From Methylocella silvestris (GTDB taxonomy: Bacteria > Pseudomonadota > Alphaproteobacteria > Rhizobiales > Beijerinckiaceae): DNA of 64,000 nucleotides. Made by a program: the position numbers and the translations under genes. Shown here piece by piece: positions 54,955-63,551 of this stretch. Position 1 is the stretch's first letter; each line of letters opens with the position of its first letter. Where the stretch lies: assembly GCF_002891535.1 (NCBI RefSeq), contig NZ_PDZR01000007.1:1-64000 (forward strand), given 5' to 3'. The notes below the pieces were generated by a model. The model saw nothing but the letters and a program-made list of their open reading frames with translations, was not told the DNA's origin and did no database searches.

Positions 54955-55140
54955 CGGGTTAGGAGGTTGATCCACCCAAAATGGAAACGTAAGCCGTGTA
55001 TAGAGGCGCCGGCCGCCAGCGAGTTTGCGCGTGTCAACCGAATTGGTAGCTATAACTCTTAGGTTGGCGGGACGAAATCATAGACCAGACCGCCGAGAGC
55101 GACATCCTCACCCTGAGCGCAATATCCGGCGGACTTCAAA

Positions 55141-55500
55141 CTACAATTGCCATGGCGACGGTGTCAGCCCGGCGCTTCGTCCAATCACGGCGCGATCCGA
55201 ATCGATAGCCATTGCCGGACGATCCAGAGTGGAATTCTTGCATTTGCGAGATTCGCGTTTCAGGTCGAGCGTCGCCGCCTTGGACCGGAGGGGCGCCTTG
55301 CCCACCGCCGCCATATCGTTCATATGGAGGTCGATCAATCCCTGAAGGTGTTGATTTTGGCGACGCGCGCGATCGTCGAGGGCGCCACGCCGGTCCGCAG
55401 CGGGCGGGCGCACGCCGCGAAACGTCTCGCTGAAATGGCGTCCCTTGCGACGAATTTGGACTCGCCAGGAACTGCAAGGTAGTTTCGTAACGGCCGCCAT
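55141..55500 (-). pseudogene. integrase N-terminal fragment, copy 2
   Basis: The frame starts at the ATG at 55500 with AAVTKLPCSSWRVQIRRKGR, the same arm-binding sequence as copy 1. After FSETF the frame shifts, then returns at LIDLHMNDMAAVGKAPLRSK and AATLDLKRESRKCKNSTLDR, which matches the SAM-like core-binding region of integrases; a neighbouring frame supplies ARVAKINTFRD between. At least two frameshifts and the absence of the catalytic R-H-R-Y region show it is a pseudogene. Its start is 104 bases from the dusA start, pointing away from it. Confidence 0.8.
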
Positions 55501-55603
55501 TTTGGTGTGCGGGCCGTGTGCGCTCCGGCGTCGAAGCGGGGCGTTTGCGGCGTAACAGCGAGTGCGGACGGCGCTGCCTGACGGCCTGATAGTACTGAAA
55601 AAA

Positions 55604-56611
55604 ATGAAGCAAACTCAAACACATAGATTTTCAGTAGCGCCGATGATGGATTGGACCGACCGCCATTGCCGGTCTTTCCATCGTCTCCTGACCCGGCGCG
55701 CGCGGCTTTATACGGAAATGGTGACGACGGGCGCCGTGCTGCACGGCCAGCGCGACCGGCTGCTTGGGTTCGACGCGGCGGAGCATCCCGTCGCCGCGCA
55801 GCTTGGCGGCTCCGATCCTGCCGATCTTGCCGCGGCCGCGCGCATCTGCGCCGATTTCGGCTATGACGAAATCAACCTCAACGCCGGCTGCCCGTCGAAG
55901 CGGGTGCAGAACGGCGCCTTCGGGGCCTGCCTGATGCGCGAGCCGCAGCTCGTCGGCGAATGCGTTTCCGCCATGAAGGCCGCCGTCGATGTGCCCGTCA
56001 CGGTCAAATGCCGCATCGGCGTCGACGAGCAGGAGCCGCGCGAGGCGCTGTTCGCCTTCGCGGAGACCGTGCTGGCGGCGGGCGCCGACGCGCTGATCGT
56101 GCATGCGCGGAAGGCCTGGCTGGAGGGCCTGTCGCCGAAAGACAACCGCCATATCCCGCCGCTCGATTATGCGCTGGTCCATGAGCTGAAGCGGCGTTTC
56201 CCCGATAGGCCGATCGCCATCAATGGCGGGCTCGATACGATCGACGCCATGCGCGCGCAGCTGGATCATGTCGACGGCGTGATGATTGGGCGCGCGGCCT
56301 ATCAGGATCCCGCGCTGCTGCTTGAGGTCGATCCGGTGTTTTTCGGCGAGGACGCCCCCTTCTCAGAGATGGCGCAGGCGATCGAGGCTTTTACGCCCTA
56401 TATCGCGGCGCGGCTGTCGGAGGGAGTTCCGCTCAACGCCATGGCCCGGCATCTGCTCGGCGCTTTCAATGGCCGGCCGGGCGCGCGCGCCTTCCGCCGG
56501 CATCTGGCGACGGAATCGGTCAAGCCCGGCGCCGGGCTTGAAGTCCTGCGCGCGGCCCTCGCGCTGATTGGCTCAAGAGCGGGCGAGGATCAGGCTATGG
56601 CGGCGGAATAG
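55604..56611 (+). CDS. dusA: tRNA-dihydrouridine(20/20a) synthase DusA
   Basis: A 335-residue flavoenzyme that reduces uridines 20 and 20a in the tRNA D-loop. The FMN site begins FSVAPMMDWTDRHCRSFHRL. The catalytic Cys is in INLNAGCPSKRVQNGAFGAC. The FMN/tRNA part includes VKCRIGVDEQEP, LIVHARKAWLEGLSPKDNR and AINGGLDTIDAM, then GVMIGRAAYQDP. The ATG at 55604 starts just before the fold, with only a weak ribosome site. dusA is a known integration target for phage-like elements, and two integrase remnants lie directly upstream. Confidence 0.95.
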   Translation: MKQTQTHRFSVAPMMDWTDRHCRSFHRLLTRRARLYTEMVTTGAVLHGQRDRLLGFDAAEHPVAAQLGGSDPADLAAAARICADFGYDEINLNAGCPSKRVQNGAFGACLMREPQLVGECVSAMKAAVDVPVTVKCRIGVDEQEPREALFAFAETVLAAGADALIVHARKAWLEGLSPKDNRHIPPLDYALVHELKRRFPDRPIAINGGLDTIDAMRAQLDHVDGVMIGRAAYQDPALLLEVDPVFFGEDAPFSEMAQAIEAFTPYIAARLSEGVPLNAMARHLLGAFNGRPGARAFRRHLATESVKPGAGLEVLRAALALIGSRAGEDQAMAAE

Positions 56612-56676
56612 CTGCGCCCACCTAAACGTCCGTCGTGACGAAGGCGCCGATCGGTCGTTCTCCGCCGCAAACGGTC

Positions 56677-57576
56677 TCAATCGAGCCGCTTGCCGAGCCG
56701 CCCCGCAAGATCCTGAATATATTGGAACGCCGTCCGCCCCGAGCGGGCGCCGCGGGTGATCGCCCATTCCAGCGCCTCGCGCTCGATCACGGGGCGGTCC
56801 TGCGCGAGGCCGAAATGTTGGGCGTAACCGAATACCATGTCGAGATAGTCGGCCTGCGAGCAGGCGTGGAAGCCGAGCCAGAGGCCGAAACGGTCGGACA
56901 GCGAGACTTTCTCCTCGACGGCCTCGCCGGGATTGATCGCCGTGCCGCGCTCATTATCAACCATCTCGCGCGAAAGAATATGGCGCCGGTTTGAGGTGGC
57001 GTAGAACAGAACGTTTTGCGGCCGTCCCTCGATGCCGCCCTCAAGCACCGCCTTCAGCGATTTGTAATTCGTATCAGCGGCGTCGAAGGAAAGATCGTCG
57101 CAAAAGACGACGAAGCGGTAGGGCGCCTCGCGCAAAAGCCCCATCAGAAGGGGCAGGCTGTCGATGTCCTCGCGATGGATCTCGATCAGTTTCAGCGGGG
57201 CGAGCGCTCCAGCGCCGCTCAAGCGCTGGTTGACGTCAGCATGGGCCGCCTTGACCAGCGAGGATTTGCCCATGCCGCGCGCGCCCCACAAAAGTGCATT
57301 ATTGGCCGGAAATCCGCGCGCGAACCGCTCCGTGTTGTCGGTTAATATATCGCGCAGCCGATCGATGCCGCGCAGCAACGCCATGTCGACGCGATTGACG
57401 CGCGCGACGGCGGACAGATGCGGCGCGTGAGCCGAAAAGATAAAGGCGTCGGCGGCGGAAAAATCGAGGGCCGCGGGCGGCGCCGGAACCAGCCTTTCGA
57501 GCGCAGTCGCGATGCGCTCAAGCGCAAGCGCGGCGCGGGCGTTGGCGAATTCATCAGGATTGCGAGCGTCGGTCAT
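56677..57576 (-). CDS. DUF815 family AAA ATPase
   Basis: A 299-residue P-loop ATPase. Walker A is LLWGARGMGKSSLVKAAHA near residue 98. Walker B is FVVFCDDLSFDAADTNYKSL near residue 155, and the sensor region is VLFYATSNRRHILSREMVDN. This is the DUF815 family, conserved next to yajC/secDF in Hyphomicrobiales. Its biological role is not established to my knowledge. It lies in its usual neighbourhood, convergent with dusA. Confidence 0.88.
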   Translation of the reverse strand: MTDARNPDEFANARAALALERIATALERLVPAPPAALDFSAADAFIFSAHAPHLSAVARVNRVDMALLRGIDRLRDILTDNTERFARGFPANNALLWGARGMGKSSLVKAAHADVNQRLSGAGALAPLKLIEIHREDIDSLPLLMGLLREAPYRFVVFCDDLSFDAADTNYKSLKAVLEGGIEGRPQNVLFYATSNRRHILSREMVDNERGTAINPGEAVEEKVSLSDRFGLWLGFHACSQADYLDMVFGYAQHFGLAQDRPVIEREALEWAITRGARSGRTAFQYIQDLAGRLGKRLD

Positions 57577-57667
57577 CGATCATCTGGCCAAAAGCAGATA
57601 AAGGGAGCGGCGTTAGATCATGGCGGCAGGCGCTTGGCTATACCGCGCGCCGCCGCCTCCAGTCCCT

Positions 57668-58015
57668 TCACGCCGCAAGCGGCGCCTCGCCATAATTGGC
57701 GGCATAGGCGTTCTCGACCGCCGGGATGATCTCGACGATGTCGAAGAAGCGATCCCAGAAGGCCGTCTCGCGCAGATCTTCCACCAGAAGCTCATAGGCG
57801 TGGTGGCTCGTCGCCTCCCAGAGCCATATGTCGGTGACGCGGGCAGAATAGAACTCGGCGTCGTAGAAACGCAGCCGCACGCCCTCGGCGTGTTTGCGCA
57901 GGATCGGCTCGAAGTGCTCGCGAAGCTCGGCGAACCTGGTTTTGACCGGGAAGCCAAGCCACTCCGGGGACGTTTTTACAAGCATGAAGACGGTCAGTTT
58001 TACGGGTGTGGTCAT
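57668..58015 (-). CDS. darcynin-family protein
   Basis: A 115-residue protein matching the darcynin family: LTVFMLVKTSPEWLGFPV, RFAELREHFEPILRKHAEGV, LRFYDAEFYSARVTDIWLWE and FWDRFFDIVEIIPAVENAYA. The fold resembles antibiotic-biosynthesis monooxygenase-like dimeric alpha-beta barrels. No biochemical function is established. AAGGA precedes the ATG at 58015 by 7 bases. It is divergent from a TetR gene, which likely represses it. Confidence 0.75.
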   Translation of the reverse strand: MTTPVKLTVFMLVKTSPEWLGFPVKTRFAELREHFEPILRKHAEGVRLRFYDAEFYSARVTDIWLWEATSHHAYELLVEDLRETAFWDRFFDIVEIIPAVENAYAANYGEAPLAA

Positions 58016-58061
58016 TTCAAGATCCTTGGCGATTGCCTTGACAGGCGACGCGCCTATATTG

Positions 58062-58089
58062 CGAGTTATTACTCGTATTTGAAACTCGC
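58062..58089. promoter_or_regulatory. TetR operator between the darcynin and TetR genes
   Basis: A perfect inverted repeat CGAGT-TATT-ACTCG spans 58062-58075, and an extra half-site AACTCGC lies at 58083-58089, pairing with GCGAGTT at 58061-58067. The cluster sits 47 bases from the darcynin start and 9 bases before the TetR start, ideal for autorepression and for repression of the divergent gene. Confidence 0.65.
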
Positions 58090-58097
58090 ATCCCGGC

Positions 58098-58739
58098 ATG
58101 TCCGACCCGCTCCGCTCCCCTGCGCTTAAGCCACGGAAAAAGCCCGCACAATTGCGCTCGGCTGAGACCGTCGCCTGCATCATCGAGGCTGCGGCTCGCA
58201 TTTTGGAGGAGCGCGGTTTTGCTGGCTACACGACCAATGCCGTCGCCGAAAAGGCAGGCGTCGGCGTCGGTTCGCTCTATCAATATTTTCCCGGCAAGGA
58301 CGCGCTGACGGCGGCGCTGATCGAACGCGAAACGGCCGTGCTGCTCGACGATGTGGCCGAAGCCGAGCGGGCGGCGAGCGGCGCGCAGGGGTTGAAACAG
58401 CTGATCCGCGCCGCGGTCGCCCATCAGATGCGGCGGCCGGCTCTTGCGCGCCTGCTCGATTTCGAGGAGCAGCGGCTGCCGCTGGAGCTCGAGGTCGGCA
58501 GGGTCTCGTTCCGGCTGGAGCAGGCCATCGTCCGCCTTCTCGCGCGGATGGCGCAAGAAAGCCCGGCCGACCCGCAGCAGGCGGCCGCTGACATGCTCGC
58601 CATCTGCAAGGGAATGGTCGACGCGGCGGGACAGCGCGGCGAGACAGACGCGGCTTCTCTCGAAGGGCGCGTCGCGCGCGCCATCTTCGGCTATCTGGAG
58701 CCGCTTCGTCCCGGTCGCGACGCGGCGTTAGAGGCGTGA
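58098..58739 (+). CDS. TetR-family transcriptional regulator
   Basis: A 213-residue repressor. The N-terminal helix-turn-helix is ACIIEAAARILEERGFAGYT then TNAVAEKAGVGVGSLYQYFP, followed by GKDALTAALIERE, the usual TetR sequence. The C-terminal ligand domain (residues 70-200) is not assignable. It is divergent from the darcynin gene with an operator palindrome between them, so it likely controls both. Confidence 0.92.
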   Translation: MSDPLRSPALKPRKKPAQLRSAETVACIIEAAARILEERGFAGYTTNAVAEKAGVGVGSLYQYFPGKDALTAALIERETAVLLDDVAEAERAASGAQGLKQLIRAAVAHQMRRPALARLLDFEEQRLPLELEVGRVSFRLEQAIVRLLARMAQESPADPQQAAADMLAICKGMVDAAGQRGETDAASLEGRVARAIFGYLEPLRPGRDAALEA

Positions 58740-58848
58740 CCCCGCTTCAAGGCGCGCCCCCTGGGCGCCATTGCTTTCATGGCCGCGCCCGCTATAGTCC
58801 GCGCGCTTCGGGAGCGCCTGGAGCCGCGAAAAATCGAGGAGTTCGGAA

Positions 58849-59190
58849 TTGTTTACCCCAGCTTTCGCCCAGGCGGCCGGCGCGGGCGGCGGAGCGACGG
58901 ATCTGATCGTTCAGTTGATCCCCTTCGCGCTGATCCTCGCGATCATGTATTTCCTCATCATGCGGCCGCAGCAGAAGCGCGCCAGAGATCATGCCGACCT
59001 CATCAAGAATTTGCGCCGCGGCGATAGCGTCGTCACCTCCGGCGGGCTGATCGGCAAGGTGACGAAAGTTATCGACGACGCCGAGGTCGAGCTCGAAATC
59101 GCCCCCAATGTACGGGTCCGGGTGGCGCGCGGCCTCGTCACGGACGTCCGGTCGAAGGGCGAGCCCGTCAAGGACGCGGCCAACTCCTAG
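58849..59190 (+). CDS. yajC: preprotein translocase subunit YajC
   Basis: A 113-residue Sec accessory membrane protein. It has a short hydrophobic N-terminus, one transmembrane helix (LIPFALILAIMYFLIMRP), and the conserved RPQQKRARDH plus RRGDSVVTSGGLIGKVTKV. The start is TTG at 58849, with GAGGAG 6-7 bases upstream and no nearby in-frame ATG giving the same N-terminus. It opens the yajC-secD-secF operon, 62 bases before secD. Confidence 0.93.
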   Translation: MFTPAFAQAAGAGGGATDLIVQLIPFALILAIMYFLIMRPQQKRARDHADLIKNLRRGDSVVTSGGLIGKVTKVIDDAEVELEIAPNVRVRVARGLVTDVRSKGEPVKDAANS

Positions 59191-59252
59191 GCTTAACTTT
59201 CCGCCGGGCGCAGCCGCGCTCCCGCCTGATCTCTCCGGACGATTTCAAACTT

Positions 59253-60851
59253 ATGCTGCGTTTTGCGACCTGGAAGATCGTCTCCATCGTGATGATGACC
59301 GTCATCGCGCTGCTGCTCATCGTGCCGAGCCTGCTCGGCCCGCAGAGCCGCGCGGCGCTGATGGCGCATGCGCCAAGCTTCCTGCCGATCCGGCCGATCG
59401 TGCTCGGCCTCGATCTGCAGGGCGGCTCGCATGTCCTGCTCGAAGTCGACGGCCAGTCGGTCGTCAAGACGCTGATCGACAATCTGCGCGACAGCGTCCG
59501 CCGCACCCTGCGCGAAGAGAAGGCCTCGATCTCCGGCGGCATTGGCGTGCAGCCGCGCGGCGTGCAGCTGCGCATTCCGGACGCCGCCGAACGCGAGCGG
59601 ATCATGCCGAAGCTGCGCGCGCTCACGGCTCCCGCGAGCGCCGGCATATCCGGCGTCGCCGGCGCGCCCGTCTTCGACGTCACGGAGACGGCCGACGGCC
59701 TCATCCAGTTCACCGTGACCGAGGCGGGGATCAAGGCCAAGATGCGGCGGGCGGTCGAGCAATCGATCGAGGTTTTGCGCCGGCGCGTTGACGCCCTTGG
59801 CACCACCGAGCCGAATATCCAGCGCCAGGGCGACGACCGCGTGCTGGTCGAGGTGCCGGGCCTGCAGGACACCGGAAAACTCAAGGAAATCCTTGGCACG
59901 ACGGCCAAGCTCGAGTTTCGCCTTGTCTCCGATACCGGCGCCGTTCCCGCCGAGACGGAAATGCTCGAGGAGGTCGACCGGCCGGGCTCGAAGCTTCCCG
60001 TGCAGAAGCGCGTGATGGTGCAGGGCGAGGATCTGACCGACGCCCAGCCGGGCTTTGACAGCCGCACGCAGGAGCCCGTCGTCAACTTCCGCTTCAATAT
60101 TCGCGGCGGCCAGCGCTTCGGCGAGGTCACCTCCGAAAATGTCGGCCGCCCCTTCGCTATTGTGCTGGACGGCAAGGTGATTTCGGCGCCGCGCATCCTC
60201 GGCCCGATCACCGGCGGCTCCGGGCAGATCTCCGGCCATTTCACGGTGGAATCGGCCAATAATCTTGCGATCCTGCTGCGGGCGGGCGCGCTGCCGGCCA
60301 AGCTCACCATCGTCGAGGAGCGCACGGTCGGGCCGGGTCTTGGCCAGGATTCGATCGACGCTGGCAAGCGCGCCGCCTATGTCGGCGCGGCGCTGGTCGC
60401 CTTTTACATGCTGATCACCTACGGGATTTTCGGGGTATTCGCCAATATCGCGCTGTTCGTCCACATCGCCTTTATCTTTGCCGGGCTGGTGCTGCTTGGC
60501 GCGACGCTGACGCTTCCCGGCATCGCCGGCATCGTCTTTACGATCGGCATGGCGGTCGACTCGAATGTGCTGATCTATGAGCGCATCCGCGAGGAATCGC
60601 ATGCCGGCCGCTCGATCGTGTCCTCGCTCGACGCCGGCTTCAAGCGCGCCTTCGCGACCATCGTCGATTCCAACGTAACCATGTTCGTCGCCGCCGCGAT
60701 CCTGTATTTTATCGGTTCGGGCCCGGTGCGCGGCTTCGCCGTCTCGCTCGCGCTCGGCATTCTGACGACCATCGTGACGGCGGTGACCATGACGCGCATG
60801 ATGATCACGCTGTGGTACCGCACCAAGCGGCCGGTCAAGCTGCCGATCTGA
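59253..60851 (+). CDS. secD: protein translocase subunit SecD
   Basis: A 532-residue RND-type membrane protein that helps drive protein export using the proton gradient. The N-terminal helix and periplasmic P1 domain contain PIVLGLDLQGGSHVLLEVD (the conserved D1 motif). The C-terminal half has VGPGLGQDSIDAGKRAAYVG and six transmembrane helices, with FTIGMAVDSNVLIYERIREE (D4 motif). It is longer than the ~615-residue E. coli SecD only in places and matches alphaproteobacterial lengths. It is followed by secF after 36 bases. Confidence 0.95.
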   Translation: MLRFATWKIVSIVMMTVIALLLIVPSLLGPQSRAALMAHAPSFLPIRPIVLGLDLQGGSHVLLEVDGQSVVKTLIDNLRDSVRRTLREEKASISGGIGVQPRGVQLRIPDAAERERIMPKLRALTAPASAGISGVAGAPVFDVTETADGLIQFTVTEAGIKAKMRRAVEQSIEVLRRRVDALGTTEPNIQRQGDDRVLVEVPGLQDTGKLKEILGTTAKLEFRLVSDTGAVPAETEMLEEVDRPGSKLPVQKRVMVQGEDLTDAQPGFDSRTQEPVVNFRFNIRGGQRFGEVTSENVGRPFAIVLDGKVISAPRILGPITGGSGQISGHFTVESANNLAILLRAGALPAKLTIVEERTVGPGLGQDSIDAGKRAAYVGAALVAFYMLITYGIFGVFANIALFVHIAFIFAGLVLLGATLTLPGIAGIVFTIGMAVDSNVLIYERIREESHAGRSIVSSLDAGFKRAFATIVDSNVTMFVAAAILYFIGSGPVRGFAVSLALGILTTIVTAVTMTRMMITLWYRTKRPVKLPI

Positions 60852-60887
60852 AATCAGGCGCCCGCCTCAGGCAAAAGGCTGTTCGAG

Positions 60888-61844
60888 ATGAAACTTCTGC
60901 GCCTCGCGCCGGAAAACACCAAATTCCCGTTCATGCGCTTCCGGCGCATCAGCTATCCGTTCTCGGCTGTGATGTCGATCATCTCAGTGGTGCTGTTCCT
61001 GACGCTCGGCATGAATTTCGGCATCGATTTTTCCGGCGGCACGCTGATCGAACTGCGCGCGAAATCTGGCGTCGCCGACATCGCCGCGCTGCGCTCGGTC
61101 GGCGAGGGCGCACATGTCGGAGAGGTCGAGGTGCAGGGTTTTGGCCAGCCCTCGGATGTGACGCTCCGCTTTGGCGTCCAGCACAGCGAACAGGGCGACG
61201 CCGCGGCGCAGGAGGCGGCTGTCGCCAGGATCAAGACGGCGGTCGGCAATGATTATGACTTCCGTCGCGTCGAGGTCGTCGGCCCCCGCGTTTCCGGCGA
61301 ACTGGTGCAGTCCGGCACGCTTGGCGTCGTTCTCGCGATCGTCGCGGTGCTGTGCTATCTGTGGTTCCGCTTCGAATGGCAATTCGCCGTCGGCGCGATC
61401 ATCGCCACCATGCATGATTTGCTACTGACGGTCGGCTTCTTCTCGCTGACGCGGCTCGAATTCAATACGACCTCGATCGCGGCGATTCTGACCATCGTCG
61501 GCTATTCGCTGAACGAGACTGTCGTCGTGCTCGACCGCATCCGGGAAATGATGCGCAAATACCGCAAGATGCCGACCGACGAGCTGATCGATCTCTCGGT
61601 CAACGCCGTGCTGCCGCGAACCATCATGACCGCGACGACGGTGTTTCTCGCGCTGCTCTCTCTGGTGGTTTTCGGCGGCCAGGTCATCCGCTCCTTCTCG
61701 ATCGCGATGATCTGGGGTATTTTCGTCGCCACCTATTCGTCGGTTTTCATCTGCTCGCCAATGCTGATTTACCTTGGCCTTCGCAACGAGACCGTCGGGC
61801 AGGAGCCGACCCCCGGCGGCAAGCTCGCCAAGAATTCGGCCTGA
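60888..61844 (+). CDS. secF: protein translocase subunit SecF
   Basis: A 318-residue membrane protein partner of SecD. The N-terminal part carries MNFGIDFSGGTLIELRAKSG, the D1 motif. The RND helices contain GPRVSGELVQSGTLGVVLAI, HDLLLTVGFFSLTRLEFNTT and GYSLNETVVVLDRIREMMRK, then ATTVFLALLSLVVFGGQVIR. Order, length and spacing are typical. The next gene follows after 56 bases on the same strand. Confidence 0.95.
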   Translation: MKLLRLAPENTKFPFMRFRRISYPFSAVMSIISVVLFLTLGMNFGIDFSGGTLIELRAKSGVADIAALRSVGEGAHVGEVEVQGFGQPSDVTLRFGVQHSEQGDAAAQEAAVARIKTAVGNDYDFRRVEVVGPRVSGELVQSGTLGVVLAIVAVLCYLWFRFEWQFAVGAIIATMHDLLLTVGFFSLTRLEFNTTSIAAILTIVGYSLNETVVVLDRIREMMRKYRKMPTDELIDLSVNAVLPRTIMTATTVFLALLSLVVFGGQVIRSFSIAMIWGIFVATYSSVFICSPMLIYLGLRNETVGQEPTPGGKLAKNSA

Positions 61845-61900
61845 TCTCACGCCGCCGTACAACCGCCGGGACACGCCAGCGCGCCGCCGAGGGGCCTGCG

Positions 61901-62299
61901 ATGCCGAATGACACGCGCGACCCGAAATACCCCGGTTTTCTGCCCGGCCTGCACGCCATCGACGGTTACGGCTCCGGCGGCTTCCGCTTCGGCGGCATGT
62001 CGCATCGCGGATCAATCCTGGCGCTGCCGTCCGGCGTCTATGCCTGGAGCGTGCTCGATCCGTCCGACATCACCGCCGCTTCGTTCGGCCAGCTGTTCGC
62101 CGAGGAGCGCGGTCTGATCGAGCATGTGCTGATCGGCGTCGGCGTCGCCATGGGTCCGCTCGACCCGGAACTGAAACGCCGGCTCAGCGTGGCCGGCATC
62201 CGCGCCGAACCAATGCAGACGGGCGCCGCGGCGCGAACCTATAATATTCTGCTTGGCGAAAAGCGGCGGGTCGCCGCCGCGCTTCTGGCGGTTCCCTGA
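61901..62299 (+). CDS. Mth938-like (DUF498, NDUFAF3-type) protein
   Basis: A 132-residue protein of the Mth938 fold. The visible segments are IDGYGSGGFRFGGMSHRGSI, LIGVGVAMGPLDPELKRRLS and MQTGAAARTYNILLGEKRRV, all typical of DUF498. The family includes the mitochondrial complex I assembly factor NDUFAF3. The bacterial gene sits conserved beside secDF. Its stop overlaps the next ATG by one base (TGATG), so the two are coupled. Confidence 0.88.
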   Translation: MPNDTRDPKYPGFLPGLHAIDGYGSGGFRFGGMSHRGSILALPSGVYAWSVLDPSDITAASFGQLFAEERGLIEHVLIGVGVAMGPLDPELKRRLSVAGIRAEPMQTGAAARTYNILLGEKRRVAAALLAVP

Positions 62300-63162
62300 T
62301 GAGCGAAGCTTTGACCGCCCTCGATGGCGATTACGCCCATTGCGAGACGATCGTCCGCCGCGACGACCCGGACCGATGGCTGGCGAGCCTGTTCCTCCCG
62401 GAAGGCAAGCGCCGTTATGCGCATGCGCTCTATGCCTTCAGCCTCGAAATCGCGCGGGCGCGCGAGGTCGTCTCCGAGCCGATGCTGGGCGAAATTCGCT
62501 TTCAATGGTGGCGCGAGGCGCTGGAGCAGCCAGATCGTGAGGATGTGCGGGCAAACCCTGTCGCCGCCGCCGTGACCGACGTTTTGGCTCGTTTTGACCT
62601 GCCGCGCGAAAACTTGCTGCAGTTGATCGATGCGCGGCAGTTCGATCTGTTCGACGATCCGATGCAGACCGTGGACGAGCTGGAAGCCTACGCCAAGGCG
62701 ACCTCGTCCAATCTTTATTGCCTGACGCCGATGATCCTTGAGCCCGATACGCCCTCCGCCGGATTTGGCGCCTCCGGCCATGGCGGGACCGCTTACGCGC
62801 TGACCGGCCTGTTGCGCGCCTTTCCCTGGCATGCGGCGCGGGGTCAGTGCTATGTCCCGCTCGACATTCTGCGCCGCCACGGTCTTGAGCGGGCGGACAT
62901 TGTTTCGGGGCGGTCGACGCCGGCGCTTTTATCCGCCCTTGAGGAGGTCCGCGCGCTCGCCCGTTCGCATCTTGAGATTTTCCTGAGTCGGATCGAGGGG
63001 CTGCCGGACCTGGCGCGCCCGGCCTTTCTGCCTATCAGCCTCTGCGAACCCTATCTGCGGCTGATGGAGGGAAAGTGCTACGATCCCTTCAAAACCAATA
63101 TCGTGCTGCCGCAATGGCGCCGGCAATGGGCGCTTTGGCGCGCCGCCAAGCATTGGGGGTAG
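62299..63162 (+). CDS. squalene/phytoene synthase-like protein, NDUFAF6-type
   Basis: A 287-residue protein of the squalene/phytoene synthase fold. YAHALYAFSLEIARAREVVS and IRFQWWREALEQPD replace the first DxxxD motif region. Later segments LYCLTPMILEPD and VPLDILRRHGL occupy where the second Asp-rich motif should lie. Because the two Asp-rich metal motifs look degraded, it is more likely an NDUFAF6-like complex I assembly factor than a terpene synthase. It is translationally coupled to the NDUFAF3-like gene. Confidence 0.85.
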   Translation: MSEALTALDGDYAHCETIVRRDDPDRWLASLFLPEGKRRYAHALYAFSLEIARAREVVSEPMLGEIRFQWWREALEQPDREDVRANPVAAAVTDVLARFDLPRENLLQLIDARQFDLFDDPMQTVDELEAYAKATSSNLYCLTPMILEPDTPSAGFGASGHGGTAYALTGLLRAFPWHAARGQCYVPLDILRRHGLERADIVSGRSTPALLSALEEVRALARSHLEIFLSRIEGLPDLARPAFLPISLCEPYLRLMEGKCYDPFKTNIVLPQWRRQWALWRAAKHWG

Positions 63163-63172
63163 GAATCTGCAT

Positions 63173-63206
63173 CGTCGCGGAGCTTTTTCGCGCAAAAACC
63201 GCGACG
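63173..63206 (+). terminator. hairpin after the secDF operon
   Basis: CGTCGCGG (63173-63180) pairs perfectly with CCGCGACG (63199-63206). Within the loop, TTTTT (63184-63188) pairs with AAAAA (63194-63198). It lies 11 bases after the last stop of the secDF-to-NDUFAF6 operon, so it probably ends that transcript; the trailing bases are GTTTAG. Confidence 0.6.
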
Positions 63207-63290
63207 GTTTAGCCAGGATCATGGCGGCGCGGACGTGGCTCGGGCAGTGCGCAGCTTGAACGCATCTGTTCGTTAAAGGAGCCCTACGTC

Positions 63291-63551
63291 ATGCGCATCC
63301 ATAGCGAAGGCCAGCCGCATGCTGGCGAGGATTTCCATTTTTCCGTTTCGGGCGGCGCCGAAACGAAGACCCTGAAAGCCTATATTGAATATAAGACGGT
63401 GCTCGACATCAGCTTTTCCGGGGACCTCCAGCAAACGCTCGCTATCCCGCCGCAAACCGGCAAATTCACGCTAAAACTCCTTGCTCATGATGGGGCGGGC
63501 GAAAACGCCGAAATGCGCTACGTGATCGCCGGCGAGCCGGCGGCGTCCTGA
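63291..63551 (+). CDS. small soluble protein of unknown function
   Basis: An 86-residue protein with an even, soluble-looking composition and alternating strand-like segments (HAGEDFHFSVSGG, ETKTLKAYIEYKTVLDISFS, TGKFTLKLLAHDGAGENAEM). It has no signal peptide and no transmembrane helix. GGAG lies upstream (AAGGAGCCCTACGTC before the ATG at 63291), a strong ribosome site that supports real translation. I recognise no family. Confidence 0.6.
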   Translation: MRIHSEGQPHAGEDFHFSVSGGAETKTLKAYIEYKTVLDISFSGDLQQTLAIPPQTGKFTLKLLAHDGAGENAEMRYVIAGEPAAS

